A stretch of 64,000 nt of DNA from positions 2,170,001-2,234,000 of the forward strand of contig CBDCLS010000005.1 of the NCBI GenBank assembly GCA_965218775.1, given 5' to 3'. A model generated the notes under the pieces. That model did not search any database and had not been told where the DNA came from. It saw nothing but the letters and a program-made list of their open reading frames with translations. The translations under genes were made by a program, and so were the position numbers. Of the stretch, positions 44,039 to 53,622 are shown in pieces. How positions within the stretch are numbered: position 1 is the first letter of the stretch; every line of letters begins with the position of its first letter. Origin of the DNA: CAUZIZ01 sp965218775 (lineage in GTDB: Bacteria > Acidobacteriota > UBA6911 > RPQK01 > JAJDTT01).

Positions 44039-45688
44039 TCAAGGCCTGACGGTAATCTCCTGGTTTACCTCTATGTTCTCCAATCGGGTCACTCCTCCTC
44101 CAGGCCAGTGAACTTCGATCAAATCGACTGATTTTCGATTCCCCAATCCGAAATGGACTCTCAGATCATTCTGGGAAATGTAACTCCCACCTGAGCGGAT
44201 TTCCGATTTCTGCGCCAAATCACCGGCCACGACCCTGATTCGAGCGCCGATACCGAATCGATTCTTTGCAGGACTTTGGGCTTTGATTCGAATCCAGTTC
44301 CTGCGGTTGCCTCCTTCATTTCGCAAAACCATGGGTGCTCCATCCAGATCATTGATCACGACGTCCACATCGCCGTCATTGTCCAAATCTCCAAAGGCGG
44401 TTCCACGACTCACTCGCTTCTCTAAAAGTGCAGCCCCGGCTTGAGAGGAGATCTCCGAAAAGGTCCCGTCACGGTTGTTGCGATAGAGGAGTTTACGCTG
44501 CGCATAGCTTGTCCCGACGGAGGCGTTATCGACTTGCGGGTAAACGTGCCCGTTGACCAGCAGCAGATCAACCCACCCGTCATTGTCGTAATCGAAAAAC
44601 TCCGTACCCCATCCCACATAGGGAAAGCTAGATTCCGCAGTTCCGCTAACGAAAGACATGTCAGTGTAGGTGAATTGCCCGTCGTGATGGTACAGAGCGT
44701 TGTACTCGTCGGCAAAATTGGTGACAAAAAAATCGAAACGACCATCGTGATCATAATCACCCAAAGCGATTCCCATCGAACCCTGCTCGCTTCCATCCTC
44801 GCTAACCGCTGTCCCAGACAAGAAACCCAGTTCGGTGAAAGTGCCATTTCCGTTGTTTTGATACAGAAAGTTGGGCCGCGAGTCATTGGCCACGAACAGA
44901 TCTATAAGACCGTCTCCGTTGACATCAGTCCATACCGCGCCCAAACCGTAGTACCCATCCGGATCATGCACGCCTGCGTTTTTGGCCATATCTGTGAAAG
45001 TTCCATCCCCGTTGTTGCGATAGAGTGCATCACCTGCCCCTGGAAGTCCACGGGGACCACATTGCACGGGGATTCCCCGATACTGGCACAGGTTACCCTT
45101 TCCAAACTCGGGAAGATCGTCCAGTTTGAAATCGACGTAGTTGGAGACGAACAGGTCCAAATCGCCATCATTGTCGTAGTCACCAAAGGCGCAGCCGGTC
45201 GACCACCTCCCTTCAGCCACGCCCGTTTTGTGAGCGACTTCTGTGAAGGTGCCGTCACCGTTGTTATGATAGAGCTTGTTCGTCCCCAGACAGGTGACGT
45301 AAAGATCTAACCAAGCGTCGTCATCATAGTCTCCTACGGCGGCCCCCATGCCCCAACCTGGATATCCAACTCCTGCTTGCTCCGTCACGTCGGTAAAAGT
45401 TCCATCGCGATTGTTCCGATATAGGTGGCTCTTTGAACTTCGAGGAGAATCCGCGCTGTCCACCGTGAGCGAATTGACAAAATAAATGTCCAGCCAGCCA
45501 TCGTTGTCATAGTCAAAGAGGACTACGCCTCCACTTATCGATTCAACGATGTACTTTTTCTCGGGAGATGAACGGTGCGAAAAGGTGATCTCGGTGTCTT
45601 TGGTGATGTCGATAAACTGGACGGAATTGGCCAGTACGGCTGAGGTCAAAGAAAGGAATGCCCAAAATAACCCGCCCGGAAAAATCAT
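44039..45688 (-). CDS. CRTAC1-type FG-GAP/ASPIC-UnbV protein, first copy
   Basis: A 549-residue secreted protein. After a signal peptide it has about six FG-GAP repeats, each with the calcium-binding pattern DYDNDGWLD or DVNGDGLID, and NNGDGTFT turns. The last 70 residues form the ASPIC/UnbV domain (GGSYISQNDLRVHFGLG). ATG at 45688 was chosen because the signal peptide begins there; a longer frame to 45775 lacks one. CRTAC1 relatives are adhesion-like beta-propellers of unknown function that are expanded in Acidobacteria. It converges with the PHP gene pair. Confidence 0.88.
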   Translation of the reverse strand: MIFPGGLFWAFLSLTSAVLANSVQFIDITKDTEITFSHRSSPEKKYIVESISGGVVLFDYDNDGWLDIYFVNSLTVDSADSPRSSKSHLYRNNRDGTFTDVTEQAGVGYPGWGMGAAVGDYDDDAWLDLYVTCLGTNKLYHNNGDGTFTEVAHKTGVAEGRWSTGCAFGDYDNDGDLDLFVSNYVDFKLDDLPEFGKGNLCQYRGIPVQCGPRGLPGAGDALYRNNGDGTFTDMAKNAGVHDPDGYYGLGAVWTDVNGDGLIDLFVANDSRPNFLYQNNGNGTFTELGFLSGTAVSEDGSEQGSMGIALGDYDHDGRFDFFVTNFADEYNALYHHDGQFTYTDMSFVSGTAESSFPYVGWGTEFFDYDNDGWVDLLLVNGHVYPQVDNASVGTSYAQRKLLYRNNRDGTFSEISSQAGAALLEKRVSRGTAFGDLDNDGDVDVVINDLDGAPMVLRNEGGNRRNWIRIKAQSPAKNRFGIGARIRVVAGDLAQKSEIRSGGSYISQNDLRVHFGLGNRKSVDLIEVHWPGGGVTRLENIEVNQEITVRP

Positions 45689-46040
45689 TCTCGGTAGATT
45701 CTCTGCTTGCCACTCCCCCAGGGGGCAGCCCCGATCATAATCGGCTGAGGTTTGACATCTTCGAGCTAGTCTCAATAAAAACGACCTTCAACAACTCTAT
45801 TGGTCCCGTTTCTTAGTCTACTGTTTTATCAAAATTCCAGCATCAAAGCCGGCACCAAGGTTCCCCTCGTAACCACTTTGCGACATGGTTGGCTGAAGAA
45901 TAGGAATTTGTTTTCTTCCGGAGCTATTATATGGTGGAGGAGAAAAAGGGCTCAAGGAGTGTTAAACCTGTATGTACTCTTTGCGCTGTACCTCCAATTG
46001 GTGCCCGGCCTGGGCCGCCAGCGTTTCCTGGATGACTTTC
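45689..46040. other. Intergenic region with no clear gene
   Basis: About 350 AT-rich bases upstream of the CRTAC1 gene. An open frame from 45800 runs into the dehydrogenase fragment but shows no family resemblance before about 46041. Confidence 0.4.
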
Positions 46041-46492
46041 TCCCAGAAATAGAGGTCTACGTTTTTGCCAGGAATCCCAGAGAAAGGGCCTTCGCACTCG
46101 AACTGGGAGCAATCTGGGCAGGAGATACGGCCGACCGATCCCCACGAAGCCTCGATGCCATCATCGATACCACACCGGTCTGGAAACCGGTCGTGGAGGC
46201 GCTCGCCCACTTGCGCCCAGGGGGAAGGCTTGTCATCAACGCCATCCGAAAAGAAGAAGTCGATAAGAGCTACTTGATGAACCTGAGCTTTCGTGAACAC
46301 CTCTGGCTGGAGAAAGAAATCAAGTCCGTTGCCAACATCACTCACCGGGACATCGCTGAGTTTCTACCCCTTGCCGCCGAGATACCGTTGCGACCCGAAA
46401 CCGAGGCATATCCACTGGAAAAGGCAAACCAGGCGCTGATGGATCTCAGAGAAGGTGGTGTTCGAGGCGCCAAGGTCTTGCTGCTGGATTGA
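46041..46492 (+). pseudogene. C-terminal half of a zinc alcohol dehydrogenase
   Basis: About 150 residues match the NAD-binding and C-terminal part of an AdhA-like medium-chain dehydrogenase: EVYVFARNPRERAFALELGA, LDAIIDTTPVWKPVVEALAH, LRPGGRLVINAIRKE, KSVANITHRDIAEFLPLAAE and a PLEKANQALMDLREG ending. The catalytic zinc domain is missing; the sequence upstream of 46041 is unrelated. It is not from the same gene as the duplicated dehydrogenase. Confidence 0.8.
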
Positions 46493-46528
46493 TCGGGCGC
46501 GAAGAGTGGGTCAGTCCGGTGCCCAGCC

Positions 46529-48025
46529 CTAGGGTACTAGCGTCTCGGCCTTGTAACCCCCACGCGACCTGAAGTAGAAGATCAGGATCAGATAGGAAGC
46601 GAGCATGATGATCGGCAAGAGCGCAACCCTTGTGAGTGCACCTCGCTTGGCTCCCTCTTGCAGCCCCATGATTACCTGCTTTTCGGAGCTGGTAGCCGCC
46701 TGCATCTTCTGTGAATCGATGCTCCGATAGCCACCAAAAACGCTGAGCTTCTCGACGCCAGTCACTCTTTCGTGCAGAGACGGATCTTTCGCCAGAAGCT
46801 GCTGGTCGATCTCGCGGTCCTGGACATTCCCCAGTAGGGCGGCGCCCACGACACCAACGCCAAGCACTCCGACCGCACCGATCGTGTTCAGCGTCAGGGC
46901 ACCGCCCCTGGGGAACTGTTCCGATACCACCCCCAGCATGGTTGGCCACAAGAAGGTCTTCCCGAAACCGTAGAGGGTCGCTGCCAGCAAGACCATGAAA
47001 CCCGTCGACTTGGAGAGGGCAATGAGGCCAACTGCGGCGATCAGGCTGCTGACAGCCAATAGTCCGAGCGGCGAGATCCTGTGAACGATCGGCCCGGCGA
47101 AGAAGCGAAGTACCAACATGATCAGGGAGGTGTAGACCAAAACCCAGCCGGCCTGCAGCCCGAGACGCTCCATCTCCGGGGTCAGCAGGGAAGTAATCCA
47201 GCTGTCCGTGCCTAACTCGGTCGTTGCCAATGGGATCATCACAAGCAGCAGGAACAGGAACATGGGGCGGCCCCAGGATCGAGTGTAGAGGCCGTAGGCT
47301 AGCACCACGGCTCCACCCGTCAGCCAAAGAACGCCCGCCGACAGCTCGGCGACCCGACCCACCTCTAGCAGAATTAGCCCGACCACCAAAACGCATCCCA
47401 GGATTCCCGCTTCCTGCAGCATCGCTCTATAGGAAACGCCGGCCGCCACGCGCTCCTGCACCGGGAAGTGCGCCCGAATTATCATGACTCCGTAAACCAG
47501 CGTGGGAAGGAAGATTAGAGCTACCTTCCAACGCCAGTCCACTGCGGGTCCGAGCAAGAGTCCAATCAGGCCTCCCAAAACCAGCCCACCAGGCCAACCG
47601 GCGTGGAGGATGTTCAACCATTTCGTCTTTTCCCGGGGAAAGATCGTCGCTACCACAGGGTTGATCACCGCCTCCACAGTTCCGTTGCCAAGAGCCACGA
47701 TGAAAGTACCGATATAGAGTCCCCAGTAACCCTGCGCCGTGATAGTGACGATGGCCGAGGAGCCATGACAAAGGAACGCAAAGAGCATTGCCTTGGAGTA
47801 GCCAACACGATCTACAACCAGACTGAACAGGACAATGCTGATTGCAAACGGCCACAGACCAACTCCGAAGATCTCGCCCTTCTGTGTCTCGGTCAGATTG
47901 AACTGCTCGCCCCAGGTATCGATGACCTGGGTTCGTACGATGAATCCGAAGGCGGTGGCCATGAGAGAGATAAAACAGGCCCAGAAGAGCCACCTCTCCT
48001 TTTGACCAAGATTGGCTTCTCTCAT
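46529..48025 (-). CDS. MFS transporter, sugar-permease-like
   Basis: A 498-residue protein with twelve predicted membrane helices. Distinctive segments are RTQVIDTWGEQFNLTETQKG, WPFAISIVLFSLVVDRVGY, PREKTKWLNILHAGWPGG and a second-half GLLAVSSLIAAVGL. A 60-residue cytoplasmic insertion before the last helix (DREIDQQLLAKDPSLHERVT) is unusual. Similar transporters are common next to sugar-catabolic genes in Planctomycetes and Acidobacteria. ATG at 48025 is the start; a weak GAGA site lies upstream. No operon partner is adjacent. Confidence 0.88.
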   Translation of the reverse strand: MREANLGQKERWLFWACFISLMATAFGFIVRTQVIDTWGEQFNLTETQKGEIFGVGLWPFAISIVLFSLVVDRVGYSKAMLFAFLCHGSSAIVTITAQGYWGLYIGTFIVALGNGTVEAVINPVVATIFPREKTKWLNILHAGWPGGLVLGGLIGLLLGPAVDWRWKVALIFLPTLVYGVMIIRAHFPVQERVAAGVSYRAMLQEAGILGCVLVVGLILLEVGRVAELSAGVLWLTGGAVVLAYGLYTRSWGRPMFLFLLLVMIPLATTELGTDSWITSLLTPEMERLGLQAGWVLVYTSLIMLVLRFFAGPIVHRISPLGLLAVSSLIAAVGLIALSKSTGFMVLLAATLYGFGKTFLWPTMLGVVSEQFPRGGALTLNTIGAVGVLGVGVVGAALLGNVQDREIDQQLLAKDPSLHERVTGVEKLSVFGGYRSIDSQKMQAATSSEKQVIMGLQEGAKRGALTRVALLPIIMLASYLILIFYFRSRGGYKAETLVP

Positions 48026-48214
48026 CTAGGGGAAGCTAACATTTTCAGTGGTCCGATAAATGGGGGCTGGACAACAATTAAAACTCCCGGTCGGAAAAAA
48101 ATAATTGGCGCTGGACACTACGCGCCTTTCGCAAGCCCTGCCGCCTTTCCTCCGCCAGCTGGGCCGGTGACCCCACGAATTGCCGAATTACTGCACGACC
48201 GTTTCAATCTTTGG

Positions 48215-49447
48215 TTAATCATTTCCACTATCCAAGTGCTTCTGAAGCTGTGCCTCATGCTGTCGAACCTTTTCTGCGTCTCCCAGCTTTTTGTAAATCG
48301 CGATCAAAAGACGATGGTATTTAGGATTCCTGGAATCCAGCTCCTCAGCGCGAATGGCAGCCACCTCCGCCTCGCGAAAATGTTTTTGGTACAACCGACA
48401 AACAGCGGTCAAATAATGTCCTAGAGGGGAATCGGGATTCAACGCAGTTACCTGCTGAGCTAACTCGAGTGCCCTCACGAGCCGCCCTTGCCGAATTTCG
48501 AGATCAGAGAGAGAAGACAAGAGCTCCAGATCTGGGGGACAGATGGTTAGGGCTTTTTCGAGCGCGCGCACAGCGGATGAGTATTTCTTCTGCTGTTTCT
48601 GGGCTAGGCCTAGGAGCCGGTAAGCCTCGCACGTAGGATGATTGCTCGCTATGAAACTCAGCAGATAGTCCTCGGCATCAGAGTAATGGCCACCATAAAA
48701 TGCTATTTTTGCACGTGCCAGCTCGATGACAGGAGTCCCCGGCCCCCTTCGTTCTGCCTCCTTCAGAAGATTCACGGCTTCCTCCATATCTCCTACCTGC
48801 AAGGAAACATTTGCAAGCTCTGCAAAAACCTGGGCTTCCGCGGTTGGCGAAGCAGCCATATGCCTAAGCGTCTTGAGACGATCCCGGACATGGACTCTCT
48901 TTTGATGGAATTCCAATAATCTCCGCCCCTCAGCGCTTCTGCCTTGCAGTACCAAAGTCCGACCCAGGTTAAATAGCACACCATCATGACCCGGTTCAAT
49001 TGCCAGAGCCGCTAGGAAATACTGTTCTGCCTCCTGATAGCGGCCTTCTCTGAGAAAGATTCGCCCAAGATAGTAGAAAGCAGTAACATCTTTCCCCCTC
49101 ATCTTCAGGACTCGTTCAAACTGACGGCGGGAGTTGGGCCATTCGCCCAGATAGAAATAAACCATCCCGAGGCTGGCAAACAACTCCGCATCCTCCAGCC
49201 CGTTCTCCTTTGCCCTCAAAAAATCGTCGAGTGCCTGAGGGTAATTTCCTAAGGCGGTATGGCACACTCCCATCTGAAAGTAGACAATAGAAAGATTCTC
49301 TTCTCTGCTGGCCAGTTGCTCGAGATCGGCCAAAGCGCTTGCATAATCTCTCACTTCCATTTTCGCTGCAATCCTATCCAGTTGGCCGAAGGACAACCGG
49401 AGGCCCAGGATAAGTATCAATGCAAAGAAAGAAGTCTTGACACACAT
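48215..49447 (-). CDS. TPR-repeat protein, exported
   Basis: A 410-residue protein with a signal sequence (residues 4-22) and about nine tetratricopeptide repeats, for example YFQMGVCHTALGNYPQALDD, FYYLGRIFLREGRYQEAEQY and AYRLLGLAQKQQKKYSSAVR. ATG at 49447 is preferred over the TTG at 49459. It follows the CRTAC1 gene by a few bases on the same strand, a pairing common in Acidobacteria, and may act with it as a periplasmic scaffold. A 22-bp tandem duplication lies at the boundary. Confidence 0.88.
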   Translation of the reverse strand: MCVKTSFFALILILGLRLSFGQLDRIAAKMEVRDYASALADLEQLASREENLSIVYFQMGVCHTALGNYPQALDDFLRAKENGLEDAELFASLGMVYFYLGEWPNSRRQFERVLKMRGKDVTAFYYLGRIFLREGRYQEAEQYFLAALAIEPGHDGVLFNLGRTLVLQGRSAEGRRLLEFHQKRVHVRDRLKTLRHMAASPTAEAQVFAELANVSLQVGDMEEAVNLLKEAERRGPGTPVIELARAKIAFYGGHYSDAEDYLLSFIASNHPTCEAYRLLGLAQKQQKKYSSAVRALEKALTICPPDLELLSSLSDLEIRQGRLVRALELAQQVTALNPDSPLGHYLTAVCRLYQKHFREAEVAAIRAEELDSRNPKYHRLLIAIYKKLGDAEKVRQHEAQLQKHLDSGND

Positions 49448-49454
49448 GTCATTG

Positions 49455-49498
49455 CTCAATTAGACGAACTGTTCGGCTCAATTAGACGAACTGTTCGG
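49455..49498. repeat. 22-bp tandem duplication at a gene boundary
   Basis: The 22-base unit starting CTCAATTAGACG is present twice without interruption at 49455-49476 and 49477-49498. It lies at the 3' end of the CRTAC1 gene and extends its last residues to EPNSSSN. Without one unit the gene would end EQ with a TGA just before the TPR start. Confidence 0.9.
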
Positions 49499-51147
49499 TC
49501 CAACCGCCTGGGGGGCACAACCAACTGCCTTCTGCCACACGGCCACGTAATTTCAAGAGAGTCGATTTGTTTTCGGTGTCCCAGCCCAAAGTGTAATCGT
49601 AAGTCGCTCTGGCTCAAATAACTGTTACCGGCCCTAACCTCCTGCCTAAGCTGATGATCTCCAGCTTTCAGAGTCACTCTGGTTCCGATGCCAGATCGGT
49701 TACAATGCGTCCCCTGAACGTGTACGTTAAGCCAATGGTTGGTGGTGGATGTGCAGTTTTGAAGTAAATGAGAAGGTCCATTATTATTGTTTATGAGAAT
49801 GTCGGTCTTGCCATCGTTGTTGAAGTCCCCAGTTGCTGACCCTCGAGACACTGCTTTAATTCCAAAGCCACCTTCTCCCTTTCCGGCTAGCTCGATGAAC
49901 TTACCACCTCCGAGATTTCGAAATAACTGATTACGTTGACTGTATTCCGCACTTGGATTCAGGTGTTCCGCATTGTCCAGGACATGCCCGTTGGCTACCA
50001 AAAGGTCCAATATTCCGTCATTGTCGTAATCAAAGAAGTTAACTCCAAAACCAAGTGGAACTAAACTAAGAGAGTGTAGTCCAGAATCAACACCGCGCTC
50101 AATGAATTTGCCCCCTTCGTTCCAATACAACGCATTGGGCTCAAAAGAGAAGTTGGTGACAACGAGACTAAAGTAACCGTTTCCTAAATCTGCGGCATCT
50201 ACACCCATTCCTGCTTGAGGCATTCCAGCATCGCTGAAGGCAGTTCCGGACAGCAAGGAAATGTCCTTGAATGACCCGTCGCCTGCATTTTCAAACAGGT
50301 AATTGGCTGTTGTATCATTGGTAACGTACAGATCTGGGTCGTCATCCAAATCCATATCGAACCATATGACACCAAGACTTTTGCTGTACTCTGACCTTTG
50401 TGCCAGCCCAGCTCTTGACGTCACGTCCTCAAACACCGTACCCCCCACGTTCCTATAAAGAACATTAGAGGCACCTTCATAACTGTGAGGATAACAATAG
50501 ATGGGTAGGCCTCGCTCAAAGCAGGGCCGATGAGAATCAAGAGAGAAGTCCAAGTAGTTACAAACATAAAGATCTACATAGCCGTCCCGGTCATAGTCAG
50601 CAAAAGCGGCACTTGTGCTCCAGCGCCCATCCCCCACCCCTGCTCGGCCTGTCACATCCGCAAATGTCCCATCCCCATTATTATGGTAGAGCACGTTCGG
50701 ACCCAGGTTGGTGATATACATATCTACGAATCCATCGTTATCCACGTCAGCAAAAGCGCAACCCATTCCATAAGAATTGCCTTCGACTCCCGCTTCGCGT
50801 GTCACGTCGGTGAAGGTTCCATCTTGATTGTTTCGATAGAGTCTATTGATGGGCCGCTGCTTTGAAGCTATTTTCAGAGATCCACCAGGGATTAGGTATA
50901 TGTCAAGCCATCCGTCATTGTTATAGTCCAAAAAACCTCCACCGGATCCCATCGTCTCCACGATGTATTTTTCAGGGCTCGCATTACTCTCGTGCACGAA
51001 CTTAACGCCGACTTCTCGACTCACGTCACGGAAAGGAGGAGCGAAAGTGAAGTGCGAGATACTAGATCCTATGACGAACGTCAAACAAACACCCAGCAAT
51101 GCTAATGCGAACAAACGATAAAATAGTGTGGAACGACCATCGGACAT
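49456..51147 (-). CDS. CRTAC1-type FG-GAP/ASPIC-UnbV protein, second copy
   Basis: A 563-residue protein with an N-terminal membrane segment (FALALLGVCLTFVIG), FG-GAP repeats with DYNNDGWLDIYLI, DVDNDGFVDMYIT, DYDRDGYVDLYVC and DYDNDGILDLLVA calcium loops, and a C-terminal ASPIC/UnbV domain (GNSYLSQSDLRLHFGLG). ATG at 51147 places the signal at the N-terminus. An ATG at 51241-51243 overlaps the upstream aldolase stop (TAATG) and would add 32 residues, so the exact start is unsure. The aldolase, this gene and the TPR gene form a likely operon. Confidence 0.87.
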   Translation of the reverse strand: MSDGRSTLFYRLFALALLGVCLTFVIGSSISHFTFAPPFRDVSREVGVKFVHESNASPEKYIVETMGSGGGFLDYNNDGWLDIYLIPGGSLKIASKQRPINRLYRNNQDGTFTDVTREAGVEGNSYGMGCAFADVDNDGFVDMYITNLGPNVLYHNNGDGTFADVTGRAGVGDGRWSTSAAFADYDRDGYVDLYVCNYLDFSLDSHRPCFERGLPIYCYPHSYEGASNVLYRNVGGTVFEDVTSRAGLAQRSEYSKSLGVIWFDMDLDDDPDLYVTNDTTANYLFENAGDGSFKDISLLSGTAFSDAGMPQAGMGVDAADLGNGYFSLVVTNFSFEPNALYWNEGGKFIERGVDSGLHSLSLVPLGFGVNFFDYDNDGILDLLVANGHVLDNAEHLNPSAEYSQRNQLFRNLGGGKFIELAGKGEGGFGIKAVSRGSATGDFNNDGKTDILINNNNGPSHLLQNCTSTTNHWLNVHVQGTHCNRSGIGTRVTLKAGDHQLRQEVRAGNSYLSQSDLRLHFGLGHRKQIDSLEITWPCGRRQLVVPPRRLDRTVRLIEPNSSSN

Positions 51148-51242
51148 AATCAACCACCCGTCAGATGCCCGACCAACCGCATTCGACATTCCCCCAAGGA
51201 ATTCTGTTTCTAGACGGCGGCCCGACTGATCCCTTACGCGCA

Positions 51243-52265
51243 TTATTCCCAGATCGGCTCGTCCTGGACACGAGGATATAGCCGATCAAAGGCTCCGCTC
51301 CCATCATCATCCAATGCTTCCAGTCTCATCCCGGGCAAGTAGCCTTGATCCTCTCCCCGTAAAAATCGACGCTCCAGATCCCGTTCGTCGGCGGCATAGA
51401 AGTGACGCCGACCATCGGCAAAGCAAACGGCGAAGATCTGGCGTCGTTCGTTTTGCGGCAATACCCTACTGTGACGGAGGATTTCAGTTTCGTGCAACGA
51501 AACTCCCAGGCCAGGAGCTGGGAACTCGAAGACGAGGTTCAATCGCTGTTCGAGAGCCTCAACTCGCTGCCAATTCTTCTTCTCGACTTCCTTCCAAAGC
51601 TCAAGTGTCAACAAGGGATTCCAAAACACGACTGAGCTGCAACAGCCCTTGGCTCCATGAGGACCGAGCTTCGCCCACAGCCCCTCGGCCACAAAGACAT
51701 TGACGAACTCGGACAGAGCCCTACAACCGTCAGGCGTCGAACCCAAAGTCCCTTCATTTGCTTTGACCATCAGGTAATTCGGCACGGCATCTGCAATTGC
51801 CCGGTGCTGGTTCAATCTCAACGCCTTTTTTGAGCGCGTCGTTTCGTAGATAGAGAGAGCCATGCCCTCCGCTGCGGCAGCCACGTCTTTCAGAAAAGGT
51901 ACAATGTCATCATCGCGTACTTCCATCCAAAATGGAAAGGCGACCTGGATCGCATTCGCTCCCAATTCTCGAGCGTAGGCGGCTCGACGTATTACCCCGA
52001 GAGTATAGGTCGAACTGCAACCGATCATCACGGGCTTACCCCATTTTTTGCACTCGTCGACGGTCGCCCGCGCGACGGCCTTGAACTCGTCCAACTCCAT
52101 CGCGTAAAATTCGCCGGTGGTTCCTCCAGTGTAGACTCCGGGTACATTCACCTTACAGCAATTCGCTACGTTGATACGGTAAGCTTCCTCATCGAATGTA
52201 TCGTCATCGCTCCACGCGACCGGCAAGCCGGCCCACGGCCCGGTCATGGTCTCTCGAGTCAGCAT
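51243..52265 (-). CDS. DapA (dihydrodipicolinate synthase)-family aldolase with C-terminal extension
   Basis: A 340-residue protein. The Schiff-base aldolase core has GGTTGEFYAM near residue 47, the YETT tyrosine near 140 and the catalytic lysine in LMVKANEGT near 168. The family usually spans about 295 residues and includes N-acetylneuraminate, keto-gluconate and pyruvate aldolases as well as DapA, so the substrate is open. From about residue 260 the sequence (ADGRRHFYAADERDLERRFL onward) does not resemble the family and may be an added or fused tail. It is the first gene of a probable operon with the CRTAC1 and TPR genes. Confidence 0.8.
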   Translation of the reverse strand: MLTRETMTGPWAGLPVAWSDDDTFDEEAYRINVANCCKVNVPGVYTGGTTGEFYAMELDEFKAVARATVDECKKWGKPVMIGCSSTYTLGVIRRAAYARELGANAIQVAFPFWMEVRDDDIVPFLKDVAAAAEGMALSIYETTRSKKALRLNQHRAIADAVPNYLMVKANEGTLGSTPDGCRALSEFVNVFVAEGLWAKLGPHGAKGCCSSVVFWNPLLTLELWKEVEKKNWQRVEALEQRLNLVFEFPAPGLGVSLHETEILRHSRVLPQNERRQIFAVCFADGRRHFYAADERDLERRFLRGEDQGYLPGMRLEALDDDGSGAFDRLYPRVQDEPIWE

Positions 52266-52411
52266 ACTGATTTTTTCATCTTAAAGCAGGGGGGAAGCAA
52301 TTGTCCAAACCGTGTTGGCCTGGGAAGCCTGCCTTTCCACTTTTCCATCAGGCCCAATTTTTCTTTCTTTCTTGCTTCTTTTTTTAAACATTTAGACTTT
52401 CCCACAGGTCC
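52266..52411. other. Intergenic stretch with pyrimidine-rich runs
   Basis: About 145 bases with long T and C runs (52350-52390). No gene or hairpin was recognised. Confidence 0.4.
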
Positions 52412-52588
52412 TTACGCGGCCTGGTGGCTTTGCCGATTCAAAAGATTACCCTTCTGGTCATAGCGCCCCAGAAGATGACGGTGTCTCCAACGCCTCATCG
52501 TTCGCGGTGAGACCCCAATGATCTCGGCTGCCTGAATCCAGGTAATCTGTTTACTCATGGCTCTTAGAATCACTTCTTGAATCTTCAT
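52412..52588 (-). pseudogene. N-terminal fragment of an insertion-sequence transposase
   Basis: ATG at 52588 follows a GGAG site. The 58 codons read MKIQEVILRAMSKQITWIQA, then AEIIGVSPRTMRRWRHR, the helix-turn-helix start of ISNCY/IS481-like transposases. Similarity ends after RHR, where the frame passes into unrelated sequence and stops at 52412. About 400 residues with the catalytic domain are missing. The rest of its leader continues on the far side of the four-gene transposon at 57118, so that transposon is inserted in this element. Confidence 0.7.
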
Positions 52589-52852
52589 TGCCCGTCTCCT
52601 TGCTCGGGCCGGGTAAACTCTTCCGGAGAATGCCTCAACTCGTCCCTCCTTTCTAAGCTGAGTGTAACGCGTCACAATTTTCCCTCCCATAGGACGGCTT
52701 TTCTCTCAGATTCAATCCGGGCCGACAAGAAGGCATTGTGAGGAATCCGAAGAAGGGACCTTGACAGAGGTCCTTCTGTGTTGGACGGATCCAAGGGGGG
52801 AGGAGTGCGTTTAGAGTATCCTACCGCTGAGAGGGAAAGGGGCAAGGGAGCA

Positions 52853-52895
52853 GAGAGCTCCCGGCGTTGAAGTTAAGCACCGCCGGGAAGCTCTC
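52853..52895 (+). promoter_or_regulatory. Hairpin in the leader of the transposon operon
   Basis: GAGAGCTCCCGGCG pairs with CGCCGGGAAGCTCTC around a 14-base loop with one bulged base, a very stable stem 45 bp upstream of the first start codon. A weaker hairpin lies at about 52757-52785. It could attenuate transcription entering from outside or regulate translation; no T-run follows. Confidence 0.6.
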
Positions 52896-52940
52896 GGCAA
52901 GACCCTCTAGATGTCTGTCTGTACAACCGAGGAGGTCTCG

Positions 52941-53579
52941 ATGCAAATCCTACACCCGTTTGCGGGTTCGGTCCAAGCGTACGCACAAGAACTGGCGGAG
53001 CCGGATCGCTATCGCCCGGGTGGCTGTCCCCTGTGCGGGGCGAAAGAAGCGCTGATCGGGCACGGATTTTACGGCCGCACCCTGGTGGCGGAGGACTTCG
53101 ACGGCTGGATTCGGGTGCGCCGTTACCTGTGCCGGCTCTGTCGGCGAACCGTCTCGCTACTGCCGGAGTTTGTCTTACCCTATGTGCGTTTTGCGATCAG
53201 CGTCATCGGCCGGTATCTGGAGGCGCGGTTGCTGGAGTCTCGGACCCTAGGGCAAGCGGCTCAGCAAGCGGGCCAGGAGCAGATGCCCTACCAGCGAGGC
53301 CAGGGCTGGGTGACGCGCTTTCGCCGTCAAGCCCGATGGCTCTCGGCCAGCCTGGTGGCCCTGACGCGAGCCGTCGCCGCGCCGGGGGTCGTTTCCCGGG
53401 CACTGCGGATGCTCCAGATCGCGGGCTGGATCCGCTCCCACCGCTTTCTGTTTTCTCAGCTGCGGGTGCACCTGCTGGGCTGGCCTCGTTCTCTGGCTCC
53501 GGACGGGCGATCTCGCCGACTGGCTTCGGGCAACTCGCTGGCGGGGACCCACCCACACAACACTTGCGTGGAGGGATAG
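52941..53579 (+). CDS. Zinc-ribbon protein (DUF6431-like) of the transposon
   Basis: A 212-residue protein whose N-terminal zinc ribbon has CPLCG near residue 30 and CRLCRRTVSLLPEFVLPY near 65. The remainder is helical and basic, with QAAQQAGQEQMPYQRGQGWV suggesting a helix-turn-helix. The ATG at 52941 follows GGAGG by seven bases; an earlier ATG at 52911 lacks a site. Proteins of this type precede Mu-like transposase genes in several mobile elements and may recognise DNA ends or targets; the role is not established. The next gene starts 43 bp downstream. Confidence 0.75.
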   Translation: MQILHPFAGSVQAYAQELAEPDRYRPGGCPLCGAKEALIGHGFYGRTLVAEDFDGWIRVRRYLCRLCRRTVSLLPEFVLPYVRFAISVIGRYLEARLLESRTLGQAAQQAGQEQMPYQRGQGWVTRFRRQARWLSASLVALTRAVAAPGVVSRALRMLQIAGWIRSHRFLFSQLRVHLLGWPRSLAPDGRSRRLASGNSLAGTHPHNTCVEG

Positions 53580-53622
53580 GGCCGGGCCGGCGTAGCCTTC
53601 TTCCCCAGGAGGAAAAAAGGCT

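Noticed and set aside
52865..52885. GAAGTTAAGC in the transposon leader matches a conserved 5S rRNA segment
   Set aside because: Only about ten bases match, and the surroundings fold as a simple hairpin, not as the three-arm 5S structure.
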